Source: Lachnospiraceae bacterium (GTDB lineage: Bacteria; Bacillota; Clostridia; Lachnospirales; Lachnospiraceae). Taken from it: 64,000 nt of DNA. The stretch spans positions 116,680 through 180,679 of the forward strand of contig CAJTCH010000004.1 of NCBI GenBank assembly GCA_910574715.1, given 5' to 3'. Shown one piece after another: positions 43,229 through 52,708 of the stretch (position 1 is the first letter of the stretch; every line of letters begins with the position of its first letter). The translations under genes and the position numbers were made by a program. A model generated the notes under the pieces. That model saw nothing but the letters and a program-made list of their open reading frames with translations, was not told the DNA's origin and did no database searches.

Positions 43229-44098
43229 ATGGGAGAAGTCAGAAAGAGGAACGGTAATCCTGCAGGCGGCAGCAGACGGACGTCCAGAGGAGCAGATTCG
43301 GCGGAGGGGCCGCACAGGGGCCGCCGAAGGAAGGGAAAAGGCAAGAAGGGGAAGGGCATTGTGTCGAACTTGATCCTGATCGTGGCGCTGGCAGTATTTG
43401 CCGTGTCTGCATATCAGTTGTTCAAGATCGGTAAGGGCTATTATGACGGGAGAAGCGAATATGATAAGATTCGGGATCTTGCGATCGAGACGAAAGACGA
43501 CGGCGGGGATGATGCCGGGAATCAGCCGAGATACCAGGTGAATTTCGACGAGTTGATGGCGCTTAATTCCGATACCATCGGCTGGATCCGTTTCGATCCG
43601 GAACCGGCGATCATCAATTATCCGATCGTCCAGGGGAAGGATAATCAGGAATATTTGCACAAGACGTTCTCTGCAAATGATAATTCTCTGGGGACGATCT
43701 TCTTGAATGTGGAGAATAACCCGAACTTTCGGGATCAGAACTCGATCATATACGGACACAGAATGAAGGACGGCTCCATGTTCCGGCATCTGCAGGATTA
43801 TGAGGATCGGGCGTTCTGGGAGGCGAATCCGTATTTCTATATCTATACGCCGGACGGACAGGAGCTGATATACCACATCTATTCCATGGGCGAGGTGCTG
43901 GACACTTCGGATACGTATCTTACCGAGTTTAATACGGAGGAAGAGTATCAGAATTTCCTGAATATGACGAAGCAGGTATCCTTATATGATACAGGGATCG
44001 AGGTGACGACCAGCGACACGATCGTTACATTGTCGACCTGTACCAGTGCCAGCGATAATCATCGGTTCGTAGTCAGGGGCGTGAGAGTGAAAGAGTGA
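43229..44098 (+). CDS. srtB: class B sortase
   Basis: 289 residues from ATG 43229 (agaggag upstream). A basic, disordered N-terminus precedes one membrane helix (about residues 45-65), then the sortase barrel. The catalytic triad is His in IIYGHRMKDGS, Cys in TLSTCTSAS and Arg in HRFVVRG. The length of the N-terminal region and the RHLQDYEDRAFWEANPYF segment place it in class B. It anchors surface proteins to the cell wall; no substrate with a sorting signal is visible in the window. Confidence 0.9.
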   Translation: MGEVRKRNGNPAGGSRRTSRGADSAEGPHRGRRRKGKGKKGKGIVSNLILIVALAVFAVSAYQLFKIGKGYYDGRSEYDKIRDLAIETKDDGGDDAGNQPRYQVNFDELMALNSDTIGWIRFDPEPAIINYPIVQGKDNQEYLHKTFSANDNSLGTIFLNVENNPNFRDQNSIIYGHRMKDGSMFRHLQDYEDRAFWEANPYFYIYTPDGQELIYHIYSMGEVLDTSDTYLTEFNTEEEYQNFLNMTKQVSLYDTGIEVTTSDTIVTLSTCTSASDNHRFVVRGVRVKE

Positions 44099-44111
44099 AA
44101 GAGGGCGGTCA

Positions 44112-44309
44112 ATGATGAAGAATGATTACACATACGAAGTTGGAGATATCGTTACATTGAAGAAGCAGCACCCGTGCGGAAGTAAGGAATGGGAGATCCT
44201 GAGGGTGGGTGCGGATTTTCGGTTGAAATGTTTGGGCTGCGGGCATCAGATCATGATCGCACGCAAGCTTGTCGAAAAAAACACGAAGGATTTGCGCAAA
44301 AAAACTTGA
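44112..44309 (+). CDS. DUF951 small protein
   Basis: 65 residues matching DUF951: YEVGDIVTLKKQHPCGSKEW, then EILRVGADFRLKCLGCGHQIM. A Cys and a CxGC pair may bind zinc. The family often lies next to mechanosensitive-channel or ribosomal genes, and here it precedes rpsF. Function unknown. The -35 of the rpsF promoter overlaps its stop codon. Confidence 0.85.
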   Translation: MMKNDYTYEVGDIVTLKKQHPCGSKEWEILRVGADFRLKCLGCGHQIMIARKLVEKNTKDLRKKT

Positions 44310-44334
44310 AACAAGCTCGCTGTTATGGTATCAT
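44306..44334 (+). promoter_or_regulatory. rpsF operon promoter and leader
   Basis: TTGAAA (44306-44311), 17 bases, TATCAT (44329-44334). About 75 bases of leader follow with a GCTCCC...GGGGGC hairpin possibility (about 44360-44385) and AGGAGGTG before rpsF. It may be the S6:S18 autoregulatory leader, but I could not confirm the conserved fold. Confidence 0.55.
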
Positions 44335-44415
44335 ATTAATCCGTGATACAATATATCCTTGCTCCCACATAAGCTGAGCGGGGGCCAAAAGACCAGAAGG
44401 AGGTGCAAAGGCGAC

Positions 44416-44703
44416 ATGAACAAATATGAATTAGCTGTTGTTGTCAGTGCAAAGATCGAAGATGACGAGAGAGCACAGGTAGTCGAGAAGGTGAAGGCTT
44501 TAGTAGAGCGTTTCGGCGGCCAGATCTCTGATGTCGATGAATGGGGTAAGAGAAGACTGGCTTACGAGATTCAGAAGATGAGAGAAGCATACTACTATTT
44601 CATCCACTTCGATGCTGAAGCTGATGTCCCGGGTGAGATTGAACAGAGAATCCGCATCATGGACAACGTGATCAGATATTTATGCGTTAGACAGGAAGCA
44701 TAA
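44416..44703 (+). CDS. rpsF: 30S ribosomal protein S6
   Basis: 95 residues from ATG 44416 with AGGAGGTG upstream. S6 hallmarks are MNKYELAVVVSAKIED, WGKRRLAYEIQKMREAYYYF and the RIMDNVIRYL end. It binds S18 on the 30S platform. Followed by ssb and rpsR, the universal Firmicute order. Confidence 0.96.
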   Translation: MNKYELAVVVSAKIEDDERAQVVEKVKALVERFGGQISDVDEWGKRRLAYEIQKMREAYYYFIHFDAEADVPGEIEQRIRIMDNVIRYLCVRQEA

Positions 44704-44724
44704 GCGGGAAGTAGAGGTAATTAT

Positions 44725-45180
44725 ATGAATAAAGTAATTTTGATGGGACGCTTGACAAGAGATCCGGAAGTGAGATACTCACAGGGAGGAGAGAATCCGT
44801 TGGCGATCGCCAGATTTACGCTGGCCGTTGACCGCAGATTTAAGCGTGACGGAGAAGCAACCGCAGATTTTATCAACTGTGTTGCTTTTGGAAGACAGGC
44901 AGAGCATGCCGAGAGATTTTACCGTCAGGGCTTGAAGGTTGTGATCACAGGGCGGATCCAGACCGGAAGCTATACCAACAAGGACGGCGTGAAGGTATAC
45001 ACGACGGATATTGTCGTAGAAGAACAGGAATTTGCCGAGAGCAAGGCTGTCAGTGACGCCAATGCCGGAGGATATCGTTCTGCTCCCACACCGGCACCAG
45101 CACCGGCTCCGGTATCGGATGCAGGTGACGGCTTCATGAATATTCCGGATGGAATTGATGAAGAATTACCATTTAGTTGA
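44725..45180 (+). CDS. ssb: single-stranded DNA-binding protein
   Basis: 151 residues. OB-fold N-terminus ([20 protein letters not shown], then [17 protein letters not shown]), a Pro/Ala-rich linker ([15 protein letters not shown]) and the acidic tip DEELPFS that recruits partner proteins. Lies between rpsF and rpsR, as usual. SD agaggtaa before ATG 44725. Confidence 0.96.
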   Translation: MNKVILMGRLTRDPEVRYSQGGENPLAIARFTLAVDRRFKRDGEATADFINCVAFGRQAEHAERFYRQGLKVVITGRIQTGSYTNKDGVKVYTTDIVVEEQEFAESKAVSDANAGGYRSAPTPAPAPAPVSDAGDGFMNIPDGIDEELPFS

Positions 45181-45209
45181 TATCATATGTGAAAGGAGAG
45201 TTGAACACC

Positions 45210-45476
45210 ATGGCTTACGATAAAGGTAATCGCCCGGAAGGCGGCTTCAAGAGAAGAGGCGGCGGACGCAGAAGAAAGAAAGTATGCGTATTCTGCGGCA
45301 AGGAGAATAATGAAATTGATTACAAGGATGTAGCAAAGTTAAGGAAATATATCTCTGAGAGAGGTAAGATCCTTCCGAGAAGGATCACGGGTAACTGTGC
45401 GAAGCATCAGAGAGCGCTGACGGTAGCGATCAAGAGAGCACGTCACATCGCTCTGATGCCATACGTACAGGATTAA
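45210..45476 (+). CDS. rpsR: 30S ribosomal protein S18
   Basis: 88 residues from ATG 45210 (gaaaggag upstream). The N-terminus is basic and Gly-rich. The conserved part is [20 protein letters not shown] and [15 protein letters not shown]. The two Cys in VCVFC make it the zinc-capable C+ form. Last gene of the operon, before a strong terminator. Confidence 0.96.
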   Translation: MAYDKGNRPEGGFKRRGGGRRRKKVCVFCGKENNEIDYKDVAKLRKYISERGKILPRRITGNCAKHQRALTVAIKRARHIALMPYVQD

Positions 45477-45496
45477 GCGAATACTTGTATGGTATA

Positions 45497-45537
45497 AGGG
45501 CTGCCGCGCCGGGTATTAACCGGGCGGCAGCCTTTTT
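45497..45537 (+). terminator. intrinsic terminator of the rpsF operon
   Basis: GGGCTGCCGC (starting 45498) pairs with GCGGCAGCC (ending about 45532) around an inner CCGG/CCGG stem, followed by TTTTTG. Confidence 0.88.
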
Positions 45538-45653
45538 GATACCTGCATGGCAAAATTATCCGTTTCTGACGGTCTGCCCTTGCTTTTAGCAGCCTTTTTT
45601 GGTACATTAACAGTAGGGAATGATTAGGGAAAGGACTGTTAAAGGGATTGTCT

Positions 45654-47081
45654 ATGATAGTAGAAGTAATTAGCAGTAATAAGGAACTGGAGAATGTAAG
45701 GCCGTTTCATGTGGAGCATCTGCTGTGGGGAACGAAGGCTATTCCAAGGACGTACGGATATCTGGGTTTTGTTCCGGATGAAGGGTTCTATCTGAAGATG
45801 GTATGTGAGGAGAGTGAACCGCTCCGCACATATGAGAATTTTCTGGACCCTGTTTACAGGGACAGTGCAATGGAAGCATTTCTCCAATTTGAACCTCAGA
45901 GAGGCGGACGTGAGACGGCGGTTTATCTTAATTTTGAGGCGAATGCGAACGGCGCGCTGTTGGCGGCGTATGGCAGCGGGCGTACATACAGGACCTATTT
46001 TTCCAAAGAAGAGTTGGACCTGTTTGGCTGCACGGCGGCGATAGAGGAGGATCATTGGAGTTTTTCGATTTTTATTCCGATTCAGGTGCTGGAGAATGTC
46101 TATGGATCTCTGAATCTTGGGATAGGAAGCAGATTCACCTGCAATTTTTATAAGATATCAGAGTCGAAGGCTATTGAGCATTATGCATCCTGTTTCCCGA
46201 TCCGGTCAGAGATTCCAAGCTTCCACATGCCGGAATATTTCGGCGAGGCAAGGATCGGCGAGCACAAGGATGCGGACGCACATTTATTATATTCCCCTTA
46301 TGCAGGGGTGGATATAAAACAAAGAAAGGATAATCAGGAGGGTATATTCATGAAGATCTACAAAGCAGCAGATTACAAGGAGATGAGCAGAAAGGCGGCG
46401 AATATTATCGCGTCACAGGTGATCTTGAAGCCGGATTGCGTACTGGGACTGGCGACGGGATCTACACCGATCGGAACTTATGAGAGGTTGGTTTCTCTGT
46501 ATAAGGAGGGGAATCTGGACTTTTCCAATGTGAAGACGGTGAATCTGGACGAGTACAAGGGACTTCCCCGTACCAATGACCAGAGCTATTATTACTTCAT
46601 GCATGAGAACCTGTTTGACAAGGTGAATATTGATCCGGCTAACACGAACCTCCCGGATGGAATGGAACCGGACAGCGACAAGGAGTGTGCGAGATATGAG
46701 GAACTGATCGAGTCTCTTGGCGGGGTGGATCTGCAGCTTCTGGGTCTTGGCCATAACGGGCATATCGGATTCAATGAGCCGGCAGATGCGTTTGATAAGG
46801 TGACGCACTGTGTAGATCTGCAGGAGAGTACGATCGAGGCGAATAAGAGGTTTTTCGCTTCGGCAGATGATGTTCCGAAGCAGGCGTATACCATGGGGAT
46901 CGGGACGATCATGCGTGCGAAGAAGGTGTTGCTTGTTGTCAGCGGAGAGGACAAGGCGGATATTGTGGCGAAGGCGTTCTTTGGGCCTGTGACTCCGGCG
47001 GTTCCGGCTTCGATCCTTCAGATGCATGGAGATGTAACATTGGTAGCGGACGCGGCGGCGTTATCTAAGATCCCTCAGTAA
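45654..47081 (+). CDS. nagB: CBM9-like protein fused in frame to glucosamine-6-phosphate deaminase
   Basis: 475 residues from ATG 45654. Residues about 1-215 are a carbohydrate-binding family 9-like domain (FHVEHLLWGTKAIPRTYGYL, YLNFEANANGALLA, FTCNFYKI). Residues 233-475 are a complete NagB: LGLATGSTPIGTYE, NLDEYKGLP with catalytic Asp, LGLGHNGHIGFNEP. NagB converts GlcN-6-P to Fru-6-P and ammonia. A perfect SD (CAGGAGGG) precedes the internal ATG at 46350, so NagB can also start there. The linker reads like untranslated sequence that happens to be open. Loss of the first stop codon is likely. Confidence 0.85.
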   Translation: MIVEVISSNKELENVRPFHVEHLLWGTKAIPRTYGYLGFVPDEGFYLKMVCEESEPLRTYENFLDPVYRDSAMEAFLQFEPQRGGRETAVYLNFEANANGALLAAYGSGRTYRTYFSKEELDLFGCTAAIEEDHWSFSIFIPIQVLENVYGSLNLGIGSRFTCNFYKISESKAIEHYASCFPIRSEIPSFHMPEYFGEARIGEHKDADAHLLYSPYAGVDIKQRKDNQEGIFMKIYKAADYKEMSRKAANIIASQVILKPDCVLGLATGSTPIGTYERLVSLYKEGNLDFSNVKTVNLDEYKGLPRTNDQSYYYFMHENLFDKVNIDPANTNLPDGMEPDSDKECARYEELIESLGGVDLQLLGLGHNGHIGFNEPADAFDKVTHCVDLQESTIEANKRFFASADDVPKQAYTMGIGTIMRAKKVLLVVSGEDKADIVAKAFFGPVTPAVPASILQMHGDVTLVADAAALSKIPQ

Positions 47082-47116
47082 AGGGAGCCTGTAAACGGGT
47101 CAAAAGAGGTAAGAAT

Positions 47117-49324
47117 ATGGATAATCATAGGAGAGGGCGGGTTACGATCCCGACAGATGTAGATGTGGTTCCGGAGACATTGGAACTTGTGAAGCGCTGG
47201 GGAGCAGACGCGATCCGTGACTGCGACGGAACGGAATATCCGGAAGAGCTTAAGGCTGTGGATGCTAAGGTGTATTCGACTTACTATACTACAAGGAAAG
47301 ATAACGAGTGGGCGAAGGCCCACCCGGAAGAGATTCAGCAGATGTATATCATGACGCCGTTTTATAATGCGGCGGAGGATACCTTAAGGATTCATTTGAT
47401 GAACCATCTGTATCCGGATATGCTGGCAGTAAATTCGCGGGACGATATCCGGAGATGGTGGGAGGTCATAGACCGTACCACAGGTCTGGCCGTACCTGCA
47501 GACGAGAAGGACGGCACAAGGATATGCGGTGCGGACGGCGCCGCGGCCAGATGGCATTATGAAGAGGCGGCAGGTGATGTAGTGATCACACATGCGGATG
47601 AATTCCATGATTATACGGTGAGCTTCCTTGCCTATATTATGTGGGATCCGGTGCATATGTACAATGCGGTGACCAATGACTGGCAGGGTGTGGAGAAGCA
47701 GATCACGTTTGATGTGCGCCAGCCGAAGACCAGGGAATTCTCCATGAAGCGTCTGCGGCGGTATATTGCGGATAATCCGCATATTGATGTGATTCGCTAT
47801 ACTACATTCTTCCATCAGTTTACACTGATTTTCGATGAGTTTGCCAGAGAGAAATATGTGGACTGGTACGGATATTCGGCGTCGGTAAGTCCGTATATCT
47901 TGGAGCAGTTCGAGCGGGAGGCAGGATATCCGTTCCGGCCGGAGTATATTATCGATCAGGGATATATGAACAATACCTACCGGATCCCGTCCAGAGAGTT
48001 CCGGGATTTTCAGGATTTCCAGAGAAGAGAGGTCGCAAAGCTTGCCAAAGAGATGGTGGACATCACGCACGAATACGGAAAAGAGGCGATGATGTTCCTT
48101 GGAGACCACTGGATCGGAATGGAACCTTTCATGGATGAATTCAAAGAGATCGGGCTGGATGCAGTCGTTGGAAGTGTGGGTAACGGTGCGACCCTGCGGC
48201 TGATCAGTGATATCGAGGGAGTCCGCTATACGGAAGGCCGGTTCCTGCCGTATTTCTTCCCGGATACCTTCCATGAAGGAGGAGATCCTGTGAGGGAAGC
48301 GAAGGTGAACTGGGTGACGGCAAGAAGGGCGATCCTTCGCAAACCGATCGACCGTATCGGGTACGGCGGCTATCTGAAGCTTGCAATGGAATTCCCGGAA
48401 TTCATAGACTATGTAGAGGAGGTCTGCGAGGAGTTCCGGGTTCTGTATGAGAATATCAAGGGTACGGTTCCTCATTGCGTGAAGAGAGTGGCTGTGCTGA
48501 ACAGTTGGGGAAAGATGCGTGCATGGGGGAATCATATGGTGCATCATGCGCTCTATCATAAGCAGAATTATTCTTATGCGGGAGTGATCGAGGCGTTAAG
48601 CGGCGCTCCGTTTGATGTCAGCTTCATCAGCTTCGATGATATCAGGGAGAATCCGTCCATCATGGATGATATTGATGTGATCCTGAACGTGGGAGACGCC
48701 AATACGGCCTACACCGGCGGAGAGAACTGGAAGGATGAGAAGATCGTGACTGCTGTCAAGAGATTTGTCTACCGGGGAGGCGGCTTCATCGGAGTTGGCG
48801 AGCCGGCGGCATATCAGTGGCAGGGGCGGTTCTTCCAGTTGGCCGGCGTCCTGGGTGTTGAGGAAGAGACCGGATTTACGCTGAATGTTGACAAATATAA
48901 CTGGGAGGAGCATGAGCATTTTATTACGGAGGACTGCAAAGGCGATATTGATTTTGGGGAAGGCAAGAAGAATATCTTCGCGCTCGACGGTACGACTGTG
49001 ATCTGCCAGAAGGATAAGGAAGTACAGCTGGCAGCGAATTCCTTCGGCAAGGGGAGAGGCGTGTACATCGGCGGACTTCCCTACAGCTTCGAGAACAACA
49101 GGCTTCTGTACCGGGCGATCCTGTGGGCTGCCGGCGCGGAAGATGAGCTTCACCGGTGGTTCAGTACCAACTACAACGTGGAAGTGCATGCCTATACCAA
49201 GAACGGCAAATACTGCGTGGTAAATAATACTTATGAACCGCAGGAGACGACAGTATATAAGGGAGACGGAACGAGTTTTGACCTTCAGATGAAGGCGAAC
49301 GAGATTATATGGTATCCTATATAG
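47117..49324 (+). CDS. lnpA: 1,3-beta-galactosyl-N-acetylhexosamine phosphorylase (GH112)
   Basis: 735 residues, normal for GH112. It begins GRVTIPTDVDVVPETLELVK and has WGADAIRDCDGTEYPEELK (catalytic Asp region), YSTYYTTRKDNEWAKAHPEE and IDRTTGLAVP. It phosphorolyses galacto-N-biose and lacto-N-biose from mucin or milk glycans, giving Gal-1-P and GalNAc or GlcNAc. Clostridial GH112 relatives include a galactosyl-rhamnose phosphorylase, but the adjacent NagB and N-acetylhexosamine kinase favour the aminosugar role. No signal peptide, so it acts in the cytoplasm; the disaccharide importer is not in this window. Confidence 0.9.
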   Translation: MDNHRRGRVTIPTDVDVVPETLELVKRWGADAIRDCDGTEYPEELKAVDAKVYSTYYTTRKDNEWAKAHPEEIQQMYIMTPFYNAAEDTLRIHLMNHLYPDMLAVNSRDDIRRWWEVIDRTTGLAVPADEKDGTRICGADGAAARWHYEEAAGDVVITHADEFHDYTVSFLAYIMWDPVHMYNAVTNDWQGVEKQITFDVRQPKTREFSMKRLRRYIADNPHIDVIRYTTFFHQFTLIFDEFAREKYVDWYGYSASVSPYILEQFEREAGYPFRPEYIIDQGYMNNTYRIPSREFRDFQDFQRREVAKLAKEMVDITHEYGKEAMMFLGDHWIGMEPFMDEFKEIGLDAVVGSVGNGATLRLISDIEGVRYTEGRFLPYFFPDTFHEGGDPVREAKVNWVTARRAILRKPIDRIGYGGYLKLAMEFPEFIDYVEEVCEEFRVLYENIKGTVPHCVKRVAVLNSWGKMRAWGNHMVHHALYHKQNYSYAGVIEALSGAPFDVSFISFDDIRENPSIMDDIDVILNVGDANTAYTGGENWKDEKIVTAVKRFVYRGGGFIGVGEPAAYQWQGRFFQLAGVLGVEEETGFTLNVDKYNWEEHEHFITEDCKGDIDFGEGKKNIFALDGTTVICQKDKEVQLAANSFGKGRGVYIGGLPYSFENNRLLYRAILWAAGAEDELHRWFSTNYNVEVHAYTKNGKYCVVNNTYEPQETTVYKGDGTSFDLQMKANEIIWYPI

Positions 49325-49375
49325 GAGATGCTGCGTCTTCTTGGCAGCAGTATACCAGATGAGAGGGCGGAGGGG

Positions 49376-50290
49376 CTAGAAGCTTCCCTCCGCCATTGCT
49401 TTGATGGACAGTGCGTATTCTGACGGCGTCATACCGGTGACTTTCTTGAACTGCCGGGAGAAATAGTGAATGGAAGAATAGCCAAGCTGTTCGGAGATCT
49501 GTGTGAAATTCAGCCGGTTCATCCGTATCATTTCCTTTGCCGCGTTGATCTTCATCAGGGAGAAATACTCGATGATCCCAAGGCCGCAGCAGTCTTTGAA
49601 GATCTTCTGAAGCTGGGATCTGCCGATCAGGTTAGCGCGGCAGATCTGGTCGATGGTGACGGATGTGTGGATATGGACTTTCAGATATTCCGTGACCCGG
49701 TTGAAGATCTCAGTATCGCTTTTGCTCTTGGTGGATTTGAGCACCCTGGGATTGGAAAGCTGCTTATGAAGCGTTGCGGAATCGGAATATCTGCGGATCA
49801 GATGGATCAGAAGCTGCTCCAGATAGAGACTGATCAACTGTTCGGCGCCGAACAGCTCCGGTTCCTTTCTTGGCATGTTCTGCAGGTATGGGTCATCCAG
49901 CCGGCAGTCGAAGCAGCGTCTTGCCTCGCTGATGATATTGGCAAGGATATTGCGTTCTGCTTCGTCGATCTTGAGTGTCTTCCTTCGGAAAAATGCCATT
50001 GCTTTGTCCTCACAGCGGAAGGAAATGACGACCAGGTTAGGGGCAACCTCTCCGGTTGCTCTGACGTTGTGGAATTCGTTGGGCTGATGAAAGGTGATCT
50101 CGCCGTGCCTTAAGACGGAACGTTCCGTGTCTGCCGTTACGATCACCTCTCCTTTGTCAACACAGAGGAATTCCCAGAAATCATGGGATTCTCCTTCGAA
50201 AGAGAAATCACTCATATATTCAAAGTAGTGGATGCTGTAGACCTTGCTGATAGATATTGATTTTCTAAGTATGATTCCGTTGTAGCTCAT
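49376..50290 (-). CDS. AraC-family transcriptional regulator
   Basis: 304 residues. N-terminal cupin-like sensor (about 1-140, SHDFWEFLCVDKGEVIV, LRHGEITFHQPNEFHN) and two C-terminal HTH motifs, TIDQICRANLIGRSQLQKIF and NFTQISEQLGYSSIHYFSRQ with the AraC signature RQFKKVTGMTPSEY. Divergent to the nucleotidyltransferase-kinase pair and between the two halves of the GNB/LNB cluster. It probably activates the cluster in response to a sugar (inference). Confidence 0.92.
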   Translation of the reverse strand: MSYNGIILRKSISISKVYSIHYFEYMSDFSFEGESHDFWEFLCVDKGEVIVTADTERSVLRHGEITFHQPNEFHNVRATGEVAPNLVVISFRCEDKAMAFFRRKTLKIDEAERNILANIISEARRCFDCRLDDPYLQNMPRKEPELFGAEQLISLYLEQLLIHLIRRYSDSATLHKQLSNPRVLKSTKSKSDTEIFNRVTEYLKVHIHTSVTIDQICRANLIGRSQLQKIFKDCCGLGIIEYFSLMKINAAKEMIRMNRLNFTQISEQLGYSSIHYFSRQFKKVTGMTPSEYALSIKAMAEGSF

Positions 50291-50367
50291 GGTGTAACCT
50301 CTTTATCTGAAATAACATGTATGACTTTATTTTACTGTATTTCGGATTAAATGAAAAGACGGGAAGC

Positions 50368-50438
50368 GCAGATAGTGCAGATAGTGCAAATCATGTAAAA
50401 CATATTATAAAGATTTTTAGACATCTTTGTAATACAAT
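50368..50438 (+). promoter_or_regulatory. tandem 9-base repeats upstream of a -10 without a -35
   Basis: GCAGATAGT (50368-50376) is repeated at once (50377-50385) and followed by the degenerate GCAAATCAT (50386-50394). A TACAAT -10 lies at 50433-50438 and its -35 position (AAGATT) is not consensus, typical for an activator-dependent promoter. The adjacent AraC regulator is the obvious candidate (inference). Confidence 0.45.
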
Positions 50439-50492
50439 GCAGATACATGGAAATGGTTTGTAACAGTTCAGAAAGAAATGGAGGTAAAAAAG

Positions 50493-51419
50493 ATGAACAA
50501 ACCTGTATTGGTGATCATGGCGGCAGGAATGGGGAGCCGTTATGGAGGATTGAAGCAGATGGACCCGGTTGACAGCGAAGGACATATTATCATGGATTTT
50601 TCCATGTATGACGCGAAAAGGGCAGGATTTGATAAAGTGATCTTTATAATTAAGCGGGAATTTGAAGAAGGTTTCCGGGAGAAGGTCGGTAAACGTATCG
50701 AGAAATATATGGAAGTATCCTATGCATTTCAGGATATCGGGAATATTCCGGCGGGCTATGAGGTGCCTGAGGGCCGCGTGAAGCCATGGGGAACGGCGCA
50801 TGCGGTACTGAGCTGTATTGATCAGGTTGACGGGCCGTTTGCAGTGATCAATGCAGATGACTATTATGGAAGAGAAGCGTTCCGACTGATCTATGACTAT
50901 CTGTCAGCACATGAGGATGACGAGAAATACCGTTATACGATGGTAGGATACCTGCTTGGCAATACGGTAACGGATAATGGACATGTGTCACGCGGCATCT
51001 GCGAGATCAATATGCAGGGGGAACTGATCAGCGTCGAGGAGAGGACACGGATCGAGAAACGTGATGGCGGGATCGCATTTACGGAGGATGACGGCAAGAC
51101 CTGGACGGAAGTTTCCGGAGACGCTGTCGTGTCCATGAATATGTGGGGATTTACGAAGAGTATCTTACATGAGATCAGAGACGGATTCCCGGCGTTTCTT
51201 GACAAAGGGCTTAAAAGCAATCCGATGAAGTGTGAGTATTACCTTCCGGCGGTGGTGAGCCGTCTCCTGGAAGAAGGGAAGGCAACGGCGGCTGTTCTTA
51301 AGTCGGCGGATAAGTGGTATGGGATCACGTACAAAGAGGATAAACCAGTGGTAGTTGCAGCGCTTCAGAAGATGAAGGACGATGGGATCTATCCAATGCA
51401 TTTATGGGAGGAAGAATAA
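50493..51419 (+). CDS. sugar-phosphate nucleotidyltransferase
   Basis: 308 residues from ATG 50493 (ggaggt 6 bases upstream). The nucleotide loop VLVIMAAGMGSRYGGLKQMD, KPWGTAHAVL, FAVINADDYYG (metal Asp) and NMWGF show an NTP-transferase fold related to GalU-type uridylyltransferases. It overlaps the kinase gene by one base. In the bifidobacterial lnp pathway the corresponding gene, lnpC, encodes a hexose-1-P uridylyltransferase of another fold; this enzyme may take that place by activating Gal-1-P or HexNAc-1-P (inference). No GalE is nearby. Confidence 0.85.
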   Translation: MNKPVLVIMAAGMGSRYGGLKQMDPVDSEGHIIMDFSMYDAKRAGFDKVIFIIKREFEEGFREKVGKRIEKYMEVSYAFQDIGNIPAGYEVPEGRVKPWGTAHAVLSCIDQVDGPFAVINADDYYGREAFRLIYDYLSAHEDDEKYRYTMVGYLLGNTVTDNGHVSRGICEINMQGELISVEERTRIEKRDGGIAFTEDDGKTWTEVSGDAVVSMNMWGFTKSILHEIRDGFPAFLDKGLKSNPMKCEYYLPAVVSRLLEEGKATAAVLKSADKWYGITYKEDKPVVVAALQKMKDDGIYPMHLWEEE

Positions 51420-52570
51420 TGGGGGAAGCATCACCGATTCAGATTGCAGAGGTAATTGCTAATTTTCAGTATAACGGAAGGCTTGTGAGAGGATGTGCCT
51501 ATGGAAATGGACATATCAATGACACATATCTTCTGACATTCCAGATCTCCGGCATGGGAAGCATCAAGGTCATCCTGCAGAAGATGAATAAGGACGTCTT
51601 TGGGAAGCCGGAGGAGTTGATGGAGAATGTGATGGGTGTCACTGCATTTCTGAGGGAACAGATCATCAAGAACGGCGGAGATCCGGAGCGGGAGACGCTG
51701 AATGTGATCCCTGCCTACGATAACAAACCGTATTACCGTGATTCTTATGGTGATTACTGGCGTTCTTATAAGTTCATCACGGATGCTACCAGCTATGATG
51801 TGGTGGAGAAGCCGGAGCATTTCTATGAGAGCGCGCTGGCGTTCGGGAATTTCCAGTGTATGCTGGCGGATTATCCGGCTGAGACGCTCAATGAGACGAT
51901 CGAAGGGTTTCATGATACTAAGGCGAGATTCGCGGTATTCAAGAAGGCCGTGGAAGAGGATGTGATGGAGCGGGCGGCTTTCGTGAGAGATGAGATCCAG
52001 TTTGTTCTAGACAGAGAGGAGGTTGCGGATTATTTCGGGGACCTTCAGGCGAAGGGAGAGCTGCCGATCCGTGTAACACATAACGATACGAAGCTTAACA
52101 ATATTATGATCGATAATAAGACGGGGAAAGGAATCTGCGTGATCGATCTGGATACGGTTATGCCGGGGCTTGCCATGAATGACTTCGGGGATTCGATCCG
52201 TTTCGGCGCAAGTACGGCGGCAGAGGACGAGAGGGATCTGTCGAAAGTGTCCTGTGATATGGAGTTGTTCGAGCTGTATGCCAAAGGCTTCATAGAAGGA
52301 TGTGCAGGAAGGCTGACGGACAGGGAGATCGAACTGCTTCCCATGGGTGCGAAGGTGATGACTTTCGAGTGCGGTATGCGCTTCCTGACGGATTATCTCC
52401 AGGGGGACCGGTATTTTAAGATCCACAGAGAAGAGCACAATCTTGACCGGTGCCGGACGCAGTTCAAGCTGGTTGAGGATATGGAGAAGAAATGGGATAT
52501 TATGCAGGATATTGTTAAGAAATATGGGTTCAATAATAGAAAACCCCTTGACAAGGGAGACTATTCGTAA
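51419..52570 (+). CDS. nahK: N-acetylhexosamine 1-kinase-like phosphotransferase
   Basis: 383 residues from ATG 51419, which overlaps the preceding TAA. APH-type kinase fold: N-terminal GCAYGNGHINDTYLL, the catalytic loop RVTHNDTKLNNIMI and metal motif CVIDLDTVMPGL. The context of GH112 phosphorylase and NagB fits NahK (LnpB), which phosphorylates GlcNAc or GalNAc at C1 in the lacto-N-biose route. Symbol is given from that context. A short C/G hairpin then TTTTTTG at about 52584-52610 may terminate the transcript. Confidence 0.82.
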   Translation: MGEASPIQIAEVIANFQYNGRLVRGCAYGNGHINDTYLLTFQISGMGSIKVILQKMNKDVFGKPEELMENVMGVTAFLREQIIKNGGDPERETLNVIPAYDNKPYYRDSYGDYWRSYKFITDATSYDVVEKPEHFYESALAFGNFQCMLADYPAETLNETIEGFHDTKARFAVFKKAVEEDVMERAAFVRDEIQFVLDREEVADYFGDLQAKGELPIRVTHNDTKLNNIMIDNKTGKGICVIDLDTVMPGLAMNDFGDSIRFGASTAAEDERDLSKVSCDMELFELYAKGFIEGCAGRLTDREIELLPMGAKVMTFECGMRFLTDYLQGDRYFKIHREEHNLDRCRTQFKLVEDMEKKWDIMQDIVKKYGFNNRKPLDKGDYS

Positions 52571-52708
52571 TAAACTAATCTAGCGTGCATCGGAAACGCC
52601 GTGTTTTTTGTGTATAAATATGTTTCCATGCAGCAGACGGGCGAAGGTCAGCCCGAAGGAATTGGCAACAAGAATGCAACTTATTATGATCGTAGGAGGT
52701 GAAAGAGA

